From contig CM028328.1 of the NCBI GenBank assembly GCA_016647705.1, positions 5,357,311-5,421,310 of the forward strand: a stretch of 64,000 nucleotides of DNA, written 5' to 3'. This DNA is from Eucommia ulmoides (taxonomy: Eukaryota; Streptophyta; Magnoliopsida; Garryales; Eucommiaceae). The notes under the pieces are model-generated. The model was not told the origin of the DNA. It saw nothing but the letters and a program-made list of their open reading frames with translations, and did no database searches. A program made the position numbers and the translations under genes. This document shows positions 44,346 to 56,200 of this stretch, piece by piece. Position 1 is the stretch's first letter, and each line of letters opens with the position of its first letter.

Positions 44346-46074
44346 ATTTTGGTATCAGAGCCTAGGTTATAGGTTCTGTAGACTTGTTAGTAGTGGTGTC
44401 AGTAAAAGACCATGAGATAGGAGGACGTGTCAGTTGTTTAGTCAGTCAGTAGGGGACATAAGATAGAATGTCAATAGGTGAGTTCGGTACGTAAGTGGTA
44501 TTCAGTTTAGTCGATATGTTGACTTTGGGCATGGTGGGTTGTCTTATTAGAAATTAGTGGGTATGATGGAAGTATGATATGGTTAGTTGGTGGATTCAGG
44601 TGGTGTTGTGTTATAGGTAGTAGAAATGGGTGGATTACAATTGTGGGAGTATTAATAGTTGGAAATGTGAGATTTTAATTGAAAAATAACTATATACGTA
44701 TTACGTAATGATGAGATGATTACCGGTAGCACCCAATAAATCGTTATTAAAGTACGAGATAATATAGCAGGACATACTTAAGTTAGAAAAAGAAACGACA
44801 TTTAAAATGAGTATAAAAATTGCCTTTTAGGCAATATAAAAGGAATCTTGTGATAATATCAGAAGGAGAGTTCGTATTAGTTGGAATTAAGGATGTGAGA
44901 GAACTATGGCGATATTAGAAAAGATTTAGTAGTACGTTCTAAATTGACGGGGAGTTGGAGCAGAAGTTTGTAGAACTAGTAAATTTCACAAATGATATGT
45001 AGAAAGTAGTCGAGAATTGTAGGTTTGAGATGATAGTAAGTGCGCATAAATACAGTCTGTTTGTATGAGTAATATAAAGTGGCCGGTGGAGTCAAATCTT
45101 AGATGAATCAAAGTGTGTATGGTTGGGAAGGTATAATTAGTACCTCAGTTAGTTTGATAGTGGGTCTAGGAAATCAGAAAGGTGTTAAAGAAATGATATC
45201 AGAACACTGTACGCAGGTGTTGGGCACCAGTCAGAACAAGTTCAGGCGGTGAATATTAAAATAGCTAGGGATTTCCCCTATGTAGTGCCGAGAAGAATTG
45301 TCAAGGTGTCAGTAAGCATGATTAGTAATCGTAGTTGTCGTAAAATAAGTTTCATAATTTTAAGAAGGTGAACATCCGGTTCATTAAGTTGGTTAAATAT
45401 GGACATATTGATAAAAATGTGAGGAATTGGGACTTTAAATTTTTTTTACCACTGTTGTGTAGAAGATGAGAGGAATAATTGTAAGTAGAAGATTGATTTC
45501 TATAGGAGAAGTTGTGTGACGGCTCATGGAAAACTGGGTCGTTACAATAAAGTAGACTGTTAACTTACGATTAAGTTAGATCTGGTGTTTCTTTCCATTA
45601 AAACTCCGATGTCACGGGAAAGAGAGATACGAAAAAGGAAGACATGTTAAAGATGCATGTTGGTAACTCATTATGTAAAACTGATGGTTTATTTAATCAA
45701 TTGTGAAAGACCAGGGTATCTTCCCAATAGATTGCAGAGTAGGATGGTTGTGGAGTCGAATAGTCCCAATTGGAGGATAGAGATGGTGGCATGGTGAAAG
45801 CGACGATCCGAACGAGCGTAAAGCAAAGTATGTAGAACATCTCCAGCTTATGTTGCTAATGCTACGAGAAAAACAATGAGTTGTTGGATTCAATGCATGC
45901 GAGGTCTTGGTTAGATCGAGTGATAATTTTGGGACGAGTGATCTTGAGACATAGTATTCAAGTGAATCCATAGGGAGTTGAAGTTGTGGTTTCATGAAGA
46001 ATGGAGAAGATCAAATTTGAAACTTTTGGAATAGCAGTAATTGTAGTTGCCATCACAATTTAGCAATATTTCCT

Positions 46075-46270
46075 TTATGACGGGAATTATGGGATATGCA
46101 TTGATCATCAGCGTTTGACATGCTTGCTTATGCATGAGGAGCTAAATCTGAGGCAGAGACACTGAATAAATATTGTTCAAAGACTACAATCGTACTATCC
46201 ATTAGTATTCAGGAAAGGCTAATGCTGTGGCAAATGCTTTGAGACGGAAATCGGTAAACATGGTTGCGCA
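46075..46270 (+). pseudogene. RNase H remnant of the family A element
   Basis: In one frame the plus strand reads DHQRLTCLLMHEELNLRQRH followed by a stop, similar to the plant Ty3/gypsy RNase H region (DHKSLKYLF-KELNMRQRRW). It then needs a frame shift to show KANAVANAL, matching the family's GKANVVADALSRK. Both a stop and a frame change are present, so it is not functional. It confirms the sense strand of the element. Confidence 0.75.
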
Positions 46271-46994
46271 TATTCAGGTTATTCATGCTAATGTATGTGT
46301 TGAGTTAAGATCTTTGTAAGTTCAGTGGGCGGTTGGTCAGATAACCACGCTGTTTGAGTTTTGGTTTGAAACCGACATTGATCGATTGTGTGGTAGAAGC
46401 GCAAAATTCGGATGTCCGATTGGGGGGAAGATTAGAGAGAAAATGGAAAATGGCCACGAAGCTGACTATCACATCAGAAATAATGATAAAGTTGAGATGG
46501 TAGGAAATGGATTGTGTGTTCCTAATGATGCCCATACGACGAAAGAAACCTTAGAAGAGGTGCACAGAAGAGTATATGCAATGCCTTGGTAATATCAAAC
46601 TATATTGAGATTGTGTGAGTATTATTAGTAGATTGGTATGGAAAAGGGAAATCGCAGCATTTATTGTTAGGTATCTTGTTCGTTGGTAAAGTTAAAGTCG
46701 TGTGGTAATACCCAGGTAGGTTATGGTAGTTTTAACCTATTCCAGAAGGAAAAGAGAAGAGTAGCCTAATGAATGTTTCCTTGATATGTATGCCAAGTAT
46801 ATATTGCCGGGATTGTTCGGCCACACGTGGCACCGGTTTCATGCAAATGTCAAATAAAGTGCTTAAGATAACTATTTTAAACAAAAACAAAAAGTGGAAA
46901 AAATTGGATATTGAATTACACGGTTGATAAGGATTAGTGGCTCCTGGATCAAAACTTCATCATATGTTGATAAATTAACTTATTAGTATAAAAA

Positions 46995-47046
46995 TAATAA
47001 TAATAATAATAATAATTAAAAAAATAAAATAAAATAAAATAAAATA

Positions 47047-47078
<32 letters not shown>

Positions 47079-47080
47079 AT
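46995..47080. repeat. (TAA)n and (AAAAT)n microsatellite
   Basis: Runs of AAT/TAA triplets flank an AAAATAAAAT stretch, giving a compound microsatellite inside the family A internal region. Confidence 0.9.
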
Positions 47081-48692
47081 TTTATAGATATTAAACTAGG
47101 TTGATCGGTTATTCGAAATTTTGAATGGAATTCTGAACTCATAAGTGTTGTCGTCGTTTTGTAACTTGGATGATAATTGTTATCAAAACAAAGTAAGTTG
47201 CCATTGTGTGAACAGTCCGTAGAGGAACTCGAAAATGCAATATTGAATGGTGATAATTTAAATCGGTATGTTGTAAATATGAAAAATTAGAAAATATTTC
47301 CAGATAATAATCCTCAAACGAAGAAACTATATATATAAAACTGTAGTACCAGAATTGGATAATTATTTTGATGATATAGTCAAGTTTCCATATTGCTTTG
47401 GGTGTCAAGTTGAGAGTTCGTAACTCTTCTTATTTGTAGATTAATGGTCAATTGAGAAGTGCGATTCAAAGATTGAAGGATATGTTTAGGAGTTGCGTTT
47501 GGGAATTTTGGGTAGCAAGGAGGATCACGTGACGCTAATAGAATGAGTTTAAACTCATAAATACCTTTTCGGTGATTAAGGTGAGACCGTATAGAAGTGT
47601 TAAAAAAAAAAAAAAAAGATGTATGACTTCAGTCAAATGGACTGAACTGAGATAGAAGAATGATTTTTTCTCGAAAATTAGGGGACAGCCTGGTGTGGTT
47701 ATTTTTCTAGGAAATAGAATTGATAAAAGGAATTCAATTAGATGTAGTGATCTTCTACTAATTATTAGGCGAAGTTGGCATGTGGGATCACTGAGATCTC
47801 ATGAGGGAAGGATAATTTGAATTATCCCGAATGACTTTTGTGATGTCTTGAAATTTTGTAGTTGGGATGTGGCTAGGTGCTTCGATCCATATTGTTATAT
47901 GCTTAAAGTATGAGGTAGATAGACTGAAATATAATTAAAGCACGTGGCTTTTCCAAGGATTTGATTAAATGTGAAGGAATGAAATGAATTCTTATAGATA
48001 ACTCGTTTAATGTATTTTAATATGTAATTGATGTGGTTTGATGGTATCTATGTGGTTTTGACGCAATAACATCTTACGGAAAAAATATATATAATATAAT
48101 ATATTATTAGTTAACGTGGGATTGTGATACTAAGTACAAAACGTTTATGGGATGATTAAAAGTTCTGATGTAATTACTGCAATCAGTGACTGATATTCTC
48201 TCGACCCAAATCACATGGGGTATGAGCTAGTTGTTGCTTATGAGATTAGTTGCGAGTATTGTTGGTCTAAATGTGAATGAAAATATTAGTGCAAACTGGT
48301 TGCCTGGAATTGTTGGACAAAATGGATAAATGTTAGTTATGGGAAATTATTGAGATCATGGACCTTTTGGGAAGAATATTCGTTGATAGTTGCTTGTCTA
48401 TGTTAGATGTTACCGACCAAGTGCACCCTGCTGGTTGATTGTTTAAAATAGGGTTGGCCGTTGTAAATGGAAATGTTGCAATAGGCAGAAAGAACTTAAC
48501 AAAAGTTGACGATTACAAATAGAAGGTGACTTTGGTTGTGGGACCCTACACAAGAAACAATTGTCCTAGGATCAAGTGTAACTAACATGACCGTGTGGTG
48601 CGACTATGGATTTTGTTTATGTTGACTAAAACTTTAATTCTTGTTGGGTTGACGAAAATTTCGGGACGAAATTTATTTTAGGGGGGAAGGGT

Positions 48693-48967
48693 TGTAAGAC
48701 CCGGATTTTTTTTTAAGTCGTATCTTAAATGTTTAAAAAATAACGGGGTAGGTGGCGTAATTTATTATTTGATTTAAAAAGTTTTGGAGTCAATTTGTAA
48801 ATTTAAACAACATTCAATCCAAAAAATTGGCATTTAATTTTTGAATTAAAATTTTGTTGGGGTGGAATTGCAATTTAAGAAAATATTAAATATAAAATTG
48901 AATAAAAAATGAGATTTTAAGAAAATTGGGGGAGGAAAGGATATTTTGATTAAAAGAATTTTTATAA

Positions 48968-49048
<81 letters not shown>

Positions 49049-49728
49049 TGGCTGGGTTTGATCATCTTACGCCACGTCGCCACTCCCGATCCCCCTGTCT
49101 CTGGCGGCGTATACGGTAAGTATATGTGTGTGTGTGTATATATATATATATGTAATTCCTGATGGGATGACCTCAAAAGGAGAAATCAGAAACCCGAGAG
49201 GGAGATGAGAAGGTTCGGGACGGTGGGTTCGGATCGTCGTCGTTGCTCCGGCATGAGTGTGTGTATGTGTCGTCGTCGTCGATCAACCGGAGATCAACAG
49301 CGTGTGTGAGGATGGTTCGTTCTGCGTGGGTGATTAGCTAAGGGTGGGTGTGTGTGTGTGTGCCGGTGGATCCCAACCAAAAATAGAGAAGAGAGAGAGA
49401 AACATTCGCCGACAAGAGGGTGCCATCCAGCGTGGGTAGTGGCCCTGATCAAATTATGGGTACGTGATTGCCGTCGTTCGGTGAGTAGATACATGTCGTT
49501 CGCCGTCGTGGTTGCTGTGGGGGGGGATTGAAGTGGGGTGATCAGAAAGTTAGAGAGAAAAGGTGGGTTCGGGTTGGTGAAAATACATTCTGGCGTGGGT
49601 GTACGTCGCCATGCTAGATGAAGCAGAGCAGAAAACGGAAACAGTGGTGGCTACAGTGTGTGGGTGTGTGTTGATCGGCGGCAAATGAAGGTCATCAGCG
49701 ATCGGCAGCTGGAACCAGACAAAACCAG

Positions 49729-49765
<37 letters not shown>

Positions 49766-51316
49766 GGCAAAAAAAAAAAAAAAAGAAATTTGCAGAAAAC
49801 ACCCCAAGAAAATCCAAAACCCATTTCGTGATCGTCAAAAGGTTCGGAACAGGTGAAATTTCAATCGATTATTAATTTTCATTAAATTAAATTTTATTTA
49901 GCATTACAAATCCTAAAATCGTAATAATTTCGTAACGATTAATTAATTTTAATTACATGGTACATAAAATAGTAACGATTTGAAATATAGGGTCTGTATT
50001 GCATGATTAGAATGTTTTAGATAAGATATTAATTTAGGCTCGGTCACTATTAGGTTCACAGGCACCGACGTCCAGATAGAGTGTGGTCAGTATCGGTTTT
50101 GCAAAACAGATATCGAGGTGAGTGTACTATCTTCTTGCCAACCTATTTTTGTATATATATATGTGAGATGACATTTGTGATTACCTAAACTGTATGAATT
50201 TATAAACGATATGGATCAAGCAGGATTTGAATGAATTGGTAAACTGGACTTCGATAGATTTCAAAAAGATGTTGGAAATGAATTTTCGCTGGATTTGGTG
50301 AAAATAAACGGTGTTTTTAAAAAGAGAATAAGAAACATCTATTTTTCTAAAAATGCCTGTTTTTTAAAAAATAAGGGGTGAAAAAGTGGTTTTGATAGAA
50401 TCGGACGTTTTCTTTAAAAGGAAATGCGAAATATGATTTTTGAATTTAAAAGTTGGTTTTGAGGAAAAGAGATAGACGTGGTGATTTGACGATGTTGAGT
50501 AAACAATATTTATGGAGTTATGATTCGATGATGCTATATTTGATTTTGACGATGCCATGATTGTTCTCCCCGAAAGGGGTGTGGTTTCTCCCCGTAAGGG
50601 GTGTGGATTATAATTCTCCCCGTAAGGGGTGTAGATTATATTTCTCTCCAAAAAGGGGTGTGGATATTTCGTAGGAAGGCATTCCTATGAATGTTACGGT
50701 ACCATTGCAATTCCTAATCGTGAGGTTAAAACGATCACTAGGGCTGGCCAGCGTGTGTGTATGTTTGAGAATGGTGTTTTGAGATGTGGTATTTTGCTTA
50801 TACTGGGTGATTCATTATCTATTATGGTGATTGGCATGACTCTTATACTAAATGACTTTGCATGGAATGTATATATATTGTGCTTTATTTTCACTGCTAA
50901 TATTAGGAAAACTTTTACAAGTCACGTGATGTTTACATATTTAAGCTTGATCTATTTAGATGTTGCAGAATAAATTATTATTATTGTAAAAATATTTTAC
51001 TAAGAAGGCAGTACACTTGCAGGTGGAATAGCTAGGAGTCAGTCGGTCCCTTATTGGCGCTAGATAGAGTTATGCGGGTCATGAAAAGGAGTCTTTTGAG
51101 ACGAGATATCAGAGATGAAATCTAAGAGAGGTTCAGAGAATTTGTTTGATTGTTTTATATTCAGGACGGTGTATCCCTATCAAATGAAATTACTATATAT
51201 GTGTATAGATTTACTATGTAGTTTGGTGACGTATTAAGGTTCGCTAGTCAAGTGGGCGGTGTCATGTCTATGTCACGCCGGCCTCACAGGATGAGTGTCC
51301 GGGGTGGGGTGTGACA
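48693..51316 (+). repeat. family A complete LTR (3' LTR of the element starting at 27101)
   Basis: It runs from TGTAAGACCCGG to GGTGTGACA, 2624 bp, directly after the polypurine tract. It has a long (TA)n (48970-49044), then a unique segment ATGGCTGGGTTTGATCATC...ACGGTAAGT (49048-49121) whose copy in the 5' LTR is in reverse orientation, then (TG)n. Four or more copies of the CTCCCCGTAAGGGGTGTGG repeat (50573-50660) exceed the number in the 5' LTR. It is followed by another primer site, so it also serves as a 5' LTR for the next fragment. Confidence 0.85.
48968..49045. repeat. (TA)n microsatellite
   Basis: About 38 uninterrupted TA units within the family A 3' LTR. The corresponding tract in the 5' LTR (about 27373-27386) is short, and the Helitron is inserted at a second TA tract nearby. 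Confidence 0.95.
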
Positions 51317-51546
51317 ATTTTGGTATCAGAGCCTATGTTATAGGTTCTCTAGACTTGTCAGTAGTGGTGTCAGTAAAAGACCATGAGATAGAAGGACGTG
51401 TCAGTTGTCTAGTCAGTCAGTAGGGGACATAAGATAGGATGTCAATAGGTGAGTTCGGTATGTAAGTGGTATCCAGTTTAGTCGATATGTTGACTTTGGG
51501 CATGGTGGGTTGTCTTATTAGAAATTAGTGGGTATAATTGAAGTAA
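51317..51546 (+). mobile_element. second internal fragment of family A after its 3' LTR
   Basis: It carries TGGTATCAGAGC (51321-51332) and then 215 bp nearly identical to 44360-44590. The match ends abruptly at about 51546, where family B LTR sequence starts. The order LTR-internal-LTR-internal shows a tandem or recombined arrangement. Confidence 0.8.
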
Positions 51547-52361
51547 ATGGGGGGTTAGTGTAAAATTATATATTATATGTATATGGAAAGAGAGGCGGTG
51601 GAATTGAATGGAGGAGAAACGGGCCATATGTCCGGCCATTTGATCACACACATTTCAATATATATATAGAGAGGAGGCTGTTCCGGCAGTGGGTTTCGGT
51701 TGTCGTCGGCGGTGCACTGTTTGTCTTCAACGATGAGTGTTGTGTTGTGGAGTGTGTTGATGTTTATCGACTGTGGTGGTAACAATCGTGAGGGTGTGTA
51801 TGTTTGCTGAGATTGTTGTGTGTGTGTTCAACAGTGTGCTGTGTGTGTATATGTGTTCCGGCGGTGACGGTGGTGTTTCTGTTCATTTATGGTGGGTGGG
51901 TGTAAACAGGGTGTGTATGTGTGATTGTGGCTCATCGTGTCTGCTGTTGTGTGTGTGTGTTCCTTATTTTCTGATCATGCAAATAATGGCGAGTGTGTTC
52001 GTCGATTTTGGTTGGTCGGTGATGGGAGGTCTGGTCCGTTAGTGGTGTTGCTGTGGGTATTGTGTGTGCTGTGATGGTGGCTCGTGTATGTGCTGTTGTG
52101 TGTGTTCCTGAGTGTGCGTATGTGTCGTCGCCGGTTAGCTGGCCGGCGGTGAGGGAAGGCTAAAGAGAGAGTAGTGGTGGTGTGTGTGCTTTATGCGGGT
52201 GTGTGTATGTTCAAAGGTTGCGGTGTGTATGTGGGTGTTCAGTGTGTGTGTTGTGTATGTATGGATGTTCAGAAGAGGGGGGGCTGCCGGAGTTGGTGAG
52301 GAGAGAGAGAGTGGTCGGCGGGGAAACTTCAAAACATAGTAGATCTAGGTAGGCGGGTTCT

Positions 52362-52598
52362 TGCCTAGGCGGTGGTTCCTCCGCCTCGACGGAGAAGCGT
52401 CAGTGTGCGTAACAAGAAGGAAGGAAAGTGTGTTCGCCTAAGCGGGGGTCCTTTCGCCTAGGCGGGGGAAGATCAGAAAGTGAGAGGAGACGGTCCGCCT
52501 TGGCGAGGTTTTCTTCGCCTAAGCGATGGGGGAGCAGTATGCAGTAAAGAAGAGAAAGAAAGGACGTGCGCCTCGGCGGTGGGGAGTTCACCAAGGCG
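52362..52598. repeat. array of CGCCTAGGCG-type dyads in family B LTR copy 2
   Basis: Eight sites: TGCCTAGGCG (52362), CGCCTCGACG (52382), CGCCTAAGCG (52435), CGCCTAGGCG (52455), CGCCTTGGCG (52497), CGCCTAAGCG (52516), CGCCTCGGCG (52569) and CACCAAGGCG (52589). Several are followed by GTGG or GGGG. They lie in the same relative place as in copy 1. Confidence 0.7.
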
Positions 52599-53216
52599 GT
52601 GAAAGCATGAGCAAAATCTAGGAAATTTTTAAGGAGATCGACAATCGTTTCGGAATAGATAATGTTTCTCATTATATTTTATAAATGTTAACTGTAATTA
52701 CTAACATCGAAAATGTCGAAATGGTGATAATAAATATTGAGATCGTTCACATGAATAAATTCGATATAGTAAACTTTGAACGGAGTAATATCAATGTAAT
52801 AGTAATATTTCATAATAAAAGGTGGAGAATAGGAAATTACGGGATTTAGAGTTGCATGGCATGATTAGGATGTTTTTACATAAAATTTTAATTTAGGTCC
52901 TGTCACTATTAGGTTCGCAGGCATCGGAATACCGGTAGAGGATAGTCGATAAAAGTCTTCAGAACGGATCACTAGGTAAGTATATTGTCTTCTTGTAAAT
53001 CTATTTTCATATATATATGACGGAAAAAATGTGTTTACTTAAAATTAGATGATTTTTTTAACTTAAGTGGATCAAGCGTATTTTGGGTGTTTCTGAAATT
53101 TGTAAATTTCATTGTTTTTCTAAAAGGGTGGAAGTTGATTATGGGTAGAGTTGTTGTTGTTGAGGTGGAAATGAGTTGTTGTTGTTGAGGTGAGGTGGAA
53201 ATTGGTGTTGGATATT

Positions 53217-53385
53217 TACCTGCTTGGCATAGTCCAGCAGAGCGGTATTTCACCTGCTTGGCATAGTCCAGCAGAGTGTTGTTCACCTGATTGACATAGT
53301 CCAGCATAGCATTGTTCACCTACTTGGCATAGTCTAGCAGAGCATTGTTCACCTGCTAGGCATAGTCTAGCAGAGCGTTGTTATA
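53217..53385. repeat. 35 bp tandem repeat in family B LTR
   Basis: Five units of about 35 bp of the form ACCTGCTTGGCATAGTCC followed by AGCAGAG-GTTGTTC. CTGCT and AGCAG in each unit can pair as a small hairpin. The array is followed by GGAAGGCATATCCTAC and ACGGTACAGTTGCAACTCC, a block conserved with family A. Confidence 0.85.
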
Positions 53386-54065
53386 TCCCGCTAGGAAGGC
53401 ATATCCTACAGGTGGTACGGTACAGTTGCAACTCCCGATCGTGAGGTTAAAACGATCACATGGCTAACCGGGGTGTGGTGTGGTGTGGTGTGATGGTGTG
53501 TGGTATGGTGTGATGTTTGTCATATACGGTGAATGAGTTGAGTAAATTTGCAATTATATTTACTTTATTTTATACTAGGTTGGTGTATCTATTTACGTTG
53601 ATATATTTATTATTTCGGTTGTGTTATACTATATGGTTGTTGATACATTTAAATATTATGAGATTTTTATTTGATATGTGATGTTTATATGTTTTATACT
53701 TGATCCATCTAAAATGTTTTTATTAAGAAGACAATACACTCACAGGTACAACAACTAGGAATCGGTCCCCTACTGACACTAGATAGAGTTCGGCATTGCG
53801 GTAGTGAGAGAGCATAAATTTTGAGAGGTGCTGGTTGAGGTAAACCTATGAAAGTTTTATGGTTGTTTTATCCTTGTTGTTATTATTACTTTGTAGGGAC
53901 GGGTGTGTCCCCATTTAGAGAGTGCATTCAAATAGTATGATCTGTTTTGGTGGTTGTGTAATTATGTATGCACTTGTCGTTTCCTAGTTGGTTTGGCGTG
54001 CAGGTGATGTCATGTCGACGTCACGCCGGCCCCAGGGAGATGGGTGTCCGGGGTGGGGTGTGACA

Positions 54066-54215
54066 GTTAGTGTTTGATAAAGTGCCACAGAGAAATGTTT
54101 TCTCATAGACCGTCATGATTTCTTCATCTGCGCGATGGATCTGGTCCGTCCCTCCCAGATCTAAACATACAATGAAGATAATTGAACCCAACTATGTATC
54201 ACATATTTGAACCTC

Positions 54216-54246
<31 letters not shown>

Positions 54247-55673
54247 GCCTTGACTTTGAAGAATATTTGGGGGTTTCGTGAAATTGAGAATCAAGAGAGA
54301 GATAATCAACCTCTTTGTGATGGCGACGGCGCGGTGATAATGGCTCTACGAAGGTGTTGCTCGTAGGTGTGTAACGGGGTGTTAGTGCGTATGGTAGAGA
54401 AAGAACATGGCGGAGGAGAAAGGAAGAGATCGAACGCGAGGATGGCGAGGTGAAGACGTCGTCGATGGCATCGCAACAGCGTTGCCAATTGTTTGGCGAC
54501 ATGGCGGACCGGAGGTGGCGGTGGCGGTGGCAAGGGGATGGTGGAGGAAAGTGGAAGAGGGGGTGGTGAAGAATTATTTGGTCAGAGGTGAAGAATTGAG
54601 CTCTAGGGGTAAATCATTAATTTTATTTAGAACTTTTTTTAATTGTGCAATATCTCATAAAAAGAAAGGATAAAATGGTATTTTCACATTAAAATATTGG
54701 TCAATGGAGTTGACTAGTATTTGTCAAATAACAGAATGAGTTTCTGGTATAAAGACAAAAGATAGGGGATGTATTTGGTATAAATTCTATCTTATTATAT
54801 CAAACACTGACTAAATCTATTTGTCAATCGCTTGATTCGGAAATAAAATGAAAAAGAATGGTATACAGTTTTTTACAATGGGCAATAAGCTTTTTTGTGA
54901 TGCTTGGAAATTGTACTTGATTAAATATGTGCCTAACATTTGCATGTTCTAATATTCACGAGTATTTATTTGTGCCTATCTTCTATCACCTCAAACCCAC
55001 TATGTGTATTTAAATATGGATAAGTCACATTTTTGGTGCTAGCTAAAGTATGGGGTGAGTGTTTATATGTATCCTCATATTTTTCAAATTTTATATTTCA
55101 TCTCTTCAAATTTCATATTTGTTTCAATTCCGTAAAATTCGAATTTTATTGGTAATGGTTTTAGACGTAAAATGAATTGTGCTTAGCACATAAAGTTCTA
55201 ATGCATATATTTTCATCATTTCATTACTTCATTATATATAATATGATTTTTCCTAATAACGATTCGCCTGAAAAATGAGTGGAAGAAACCTGAATCATTA
55301 TTAAAGAAAACTGTAAATTTTAACAGAGTGATGCACTGACAAAATACTTCAAGTAGAAGGTCATGTGTGGAGTATAACCTATTTTCTATCCAAAATTATT
55401 AATATTTTTAATTTTGCAATACTAAAATAAATGTAAAATTTGAGGGACTAAATCCAAATGTATAATTTCGCAAATTTCAAGATTTACATAGACTTTTAAC
55501 TATCAAAACTATAATCCTCCCTTAAATTATTAAAAGACGAAAATTTTGCTTTTAAATAGATTTTTTTTTTTTTACTATATACTCCTCCAAATTAATAGAA
55601 TTTATAAATACATTCCTGAATTAGTGAAATTAAATTTTTAATCCTTAAAAATTGTTCACCAAAAAATCCTTAA
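54066..55673. other. intergenic, no gene recognised
   Basis: It has an A-run (54220-54244) and a GC-richer stretch with GGCGGTGGCGG words (54410-54600) open on both strands but without a recognisable domain. The segment 54690-54800 (TTTCTGGTATAAAGACAAAAGATAGGGG) resembles part of the Mutator-like element at 15650-15740, so decayed copies of that family may be present. AT-rich beyond 54800. Confidence 0.4.
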
Positions 55674-56200
55674 GGTTGCGTTTGGGTAAGGAATTTGGAG
55701 AAGGGATTTGATTTATTCAAAGTATTTCAAAATTCTTTTTTGACAGATCTCTTGTTTAGGTATTTATTATGAGAAATTTGTAAAATCCCTTAGATCTAAA
55801 AAATAAGGTAAAAGGGGGATTTCTAAATATTTTTATTTTAAGTGTCATTTACAAATCTATCCAATGAGATAATTTCTAACTCATTTATTCTTCCTTCCAG
55901 ATCCGGCCACTGCTGACGCCGTCACCACTGCCAACAGCCGTCGCTGTCGACCACGACGGTGATGGTAGTTATCTTATAAGGAAGATGAAAAAAAAAATAT
56001 ACAATAACCCCTTAAAATTCAATGATTTTTAAATTACATTTACAAATATTTTGCTTATCTAAACAAGGGAATCATAAAATTACACAATCAAATTATTCGC
56101 CTAAAATAATTATCCAAATACGGAATTTGTAAATGATGGGATTTCAAAATTCAGGATTTTGTAATCCCATCATTTAGAAATTCCTTACCCAAACACAACC
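55674..56200. mobile_element. Tourist-like MITE
   Basis: The ends GGTTGCGTTTGGGTAAGGAA and TTCCTTACCCAAACACAACC are inverted repeats with one mismatch over 20 bp, flanked by TAA (55671-55673 and 56201-56203). Length 527 bp. The interior is AT-rich with a GC-richer part (55905-55965) and no ORF. Confidence 0.82.

Larger units (their letters stand above)
44346..48692 (+). mobile_element. internal region of family A Ty3/gypsy element (Tekay/Del-like), heavily decayed
   Basis: It begins with the initiator-Met tRNA primer site TGGTATCAGAGC (44350-44361) and ends with the polypurine tract TTTTAGGGGGGAAGGG (48677-48692) preceded by AAATTTCGGGACGAAATT, an arrangement characteristic of chromovirus Tekay/Del elements. 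Only a piece of RNase H is readable (about 46095-46265). At 4.35 kb it is shorter than usual for the group. The sequence is AT-rich with many stops, and a (TAA)n/(AATAA)n tract at 46995-47080. Confidence 0.78.
51547..54065 (+). repeat. family B LTR copy 2, truncated at its 5' side
   Basis: It starts within the family B LTR (matching about 170 bp into copy 1), has a GT-rich middle, a CGCCTAGGCG-type dyad array (52362-52598), the conserved ATCGTTTCGGAATAGATAA block, an AGGTAAGTATATTG block (52974), five 35 bp repeats (53217-53385), and ends GGTGTCCGGGGTGGGGTGTGACA like family A. No primer site follows, so it is a 3' LTR or solo remnant. The downstream half shows what is missing from copy 1. Confidence 0.75.

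Noticed and set aside
49294..49807. Two short minus-strand open frames in the family A LTR
   Set aside because: They follow CA/TG repeats and an A-run, and the region is clearly LTR sequence matching 42240-42820.
53217..53385. CRISPR-like repeat array (five 35 bp units)
   Set aside because: The units are contiguous without unique spacers and lie in a plant LTR; it is an ordinary tandem repeat.
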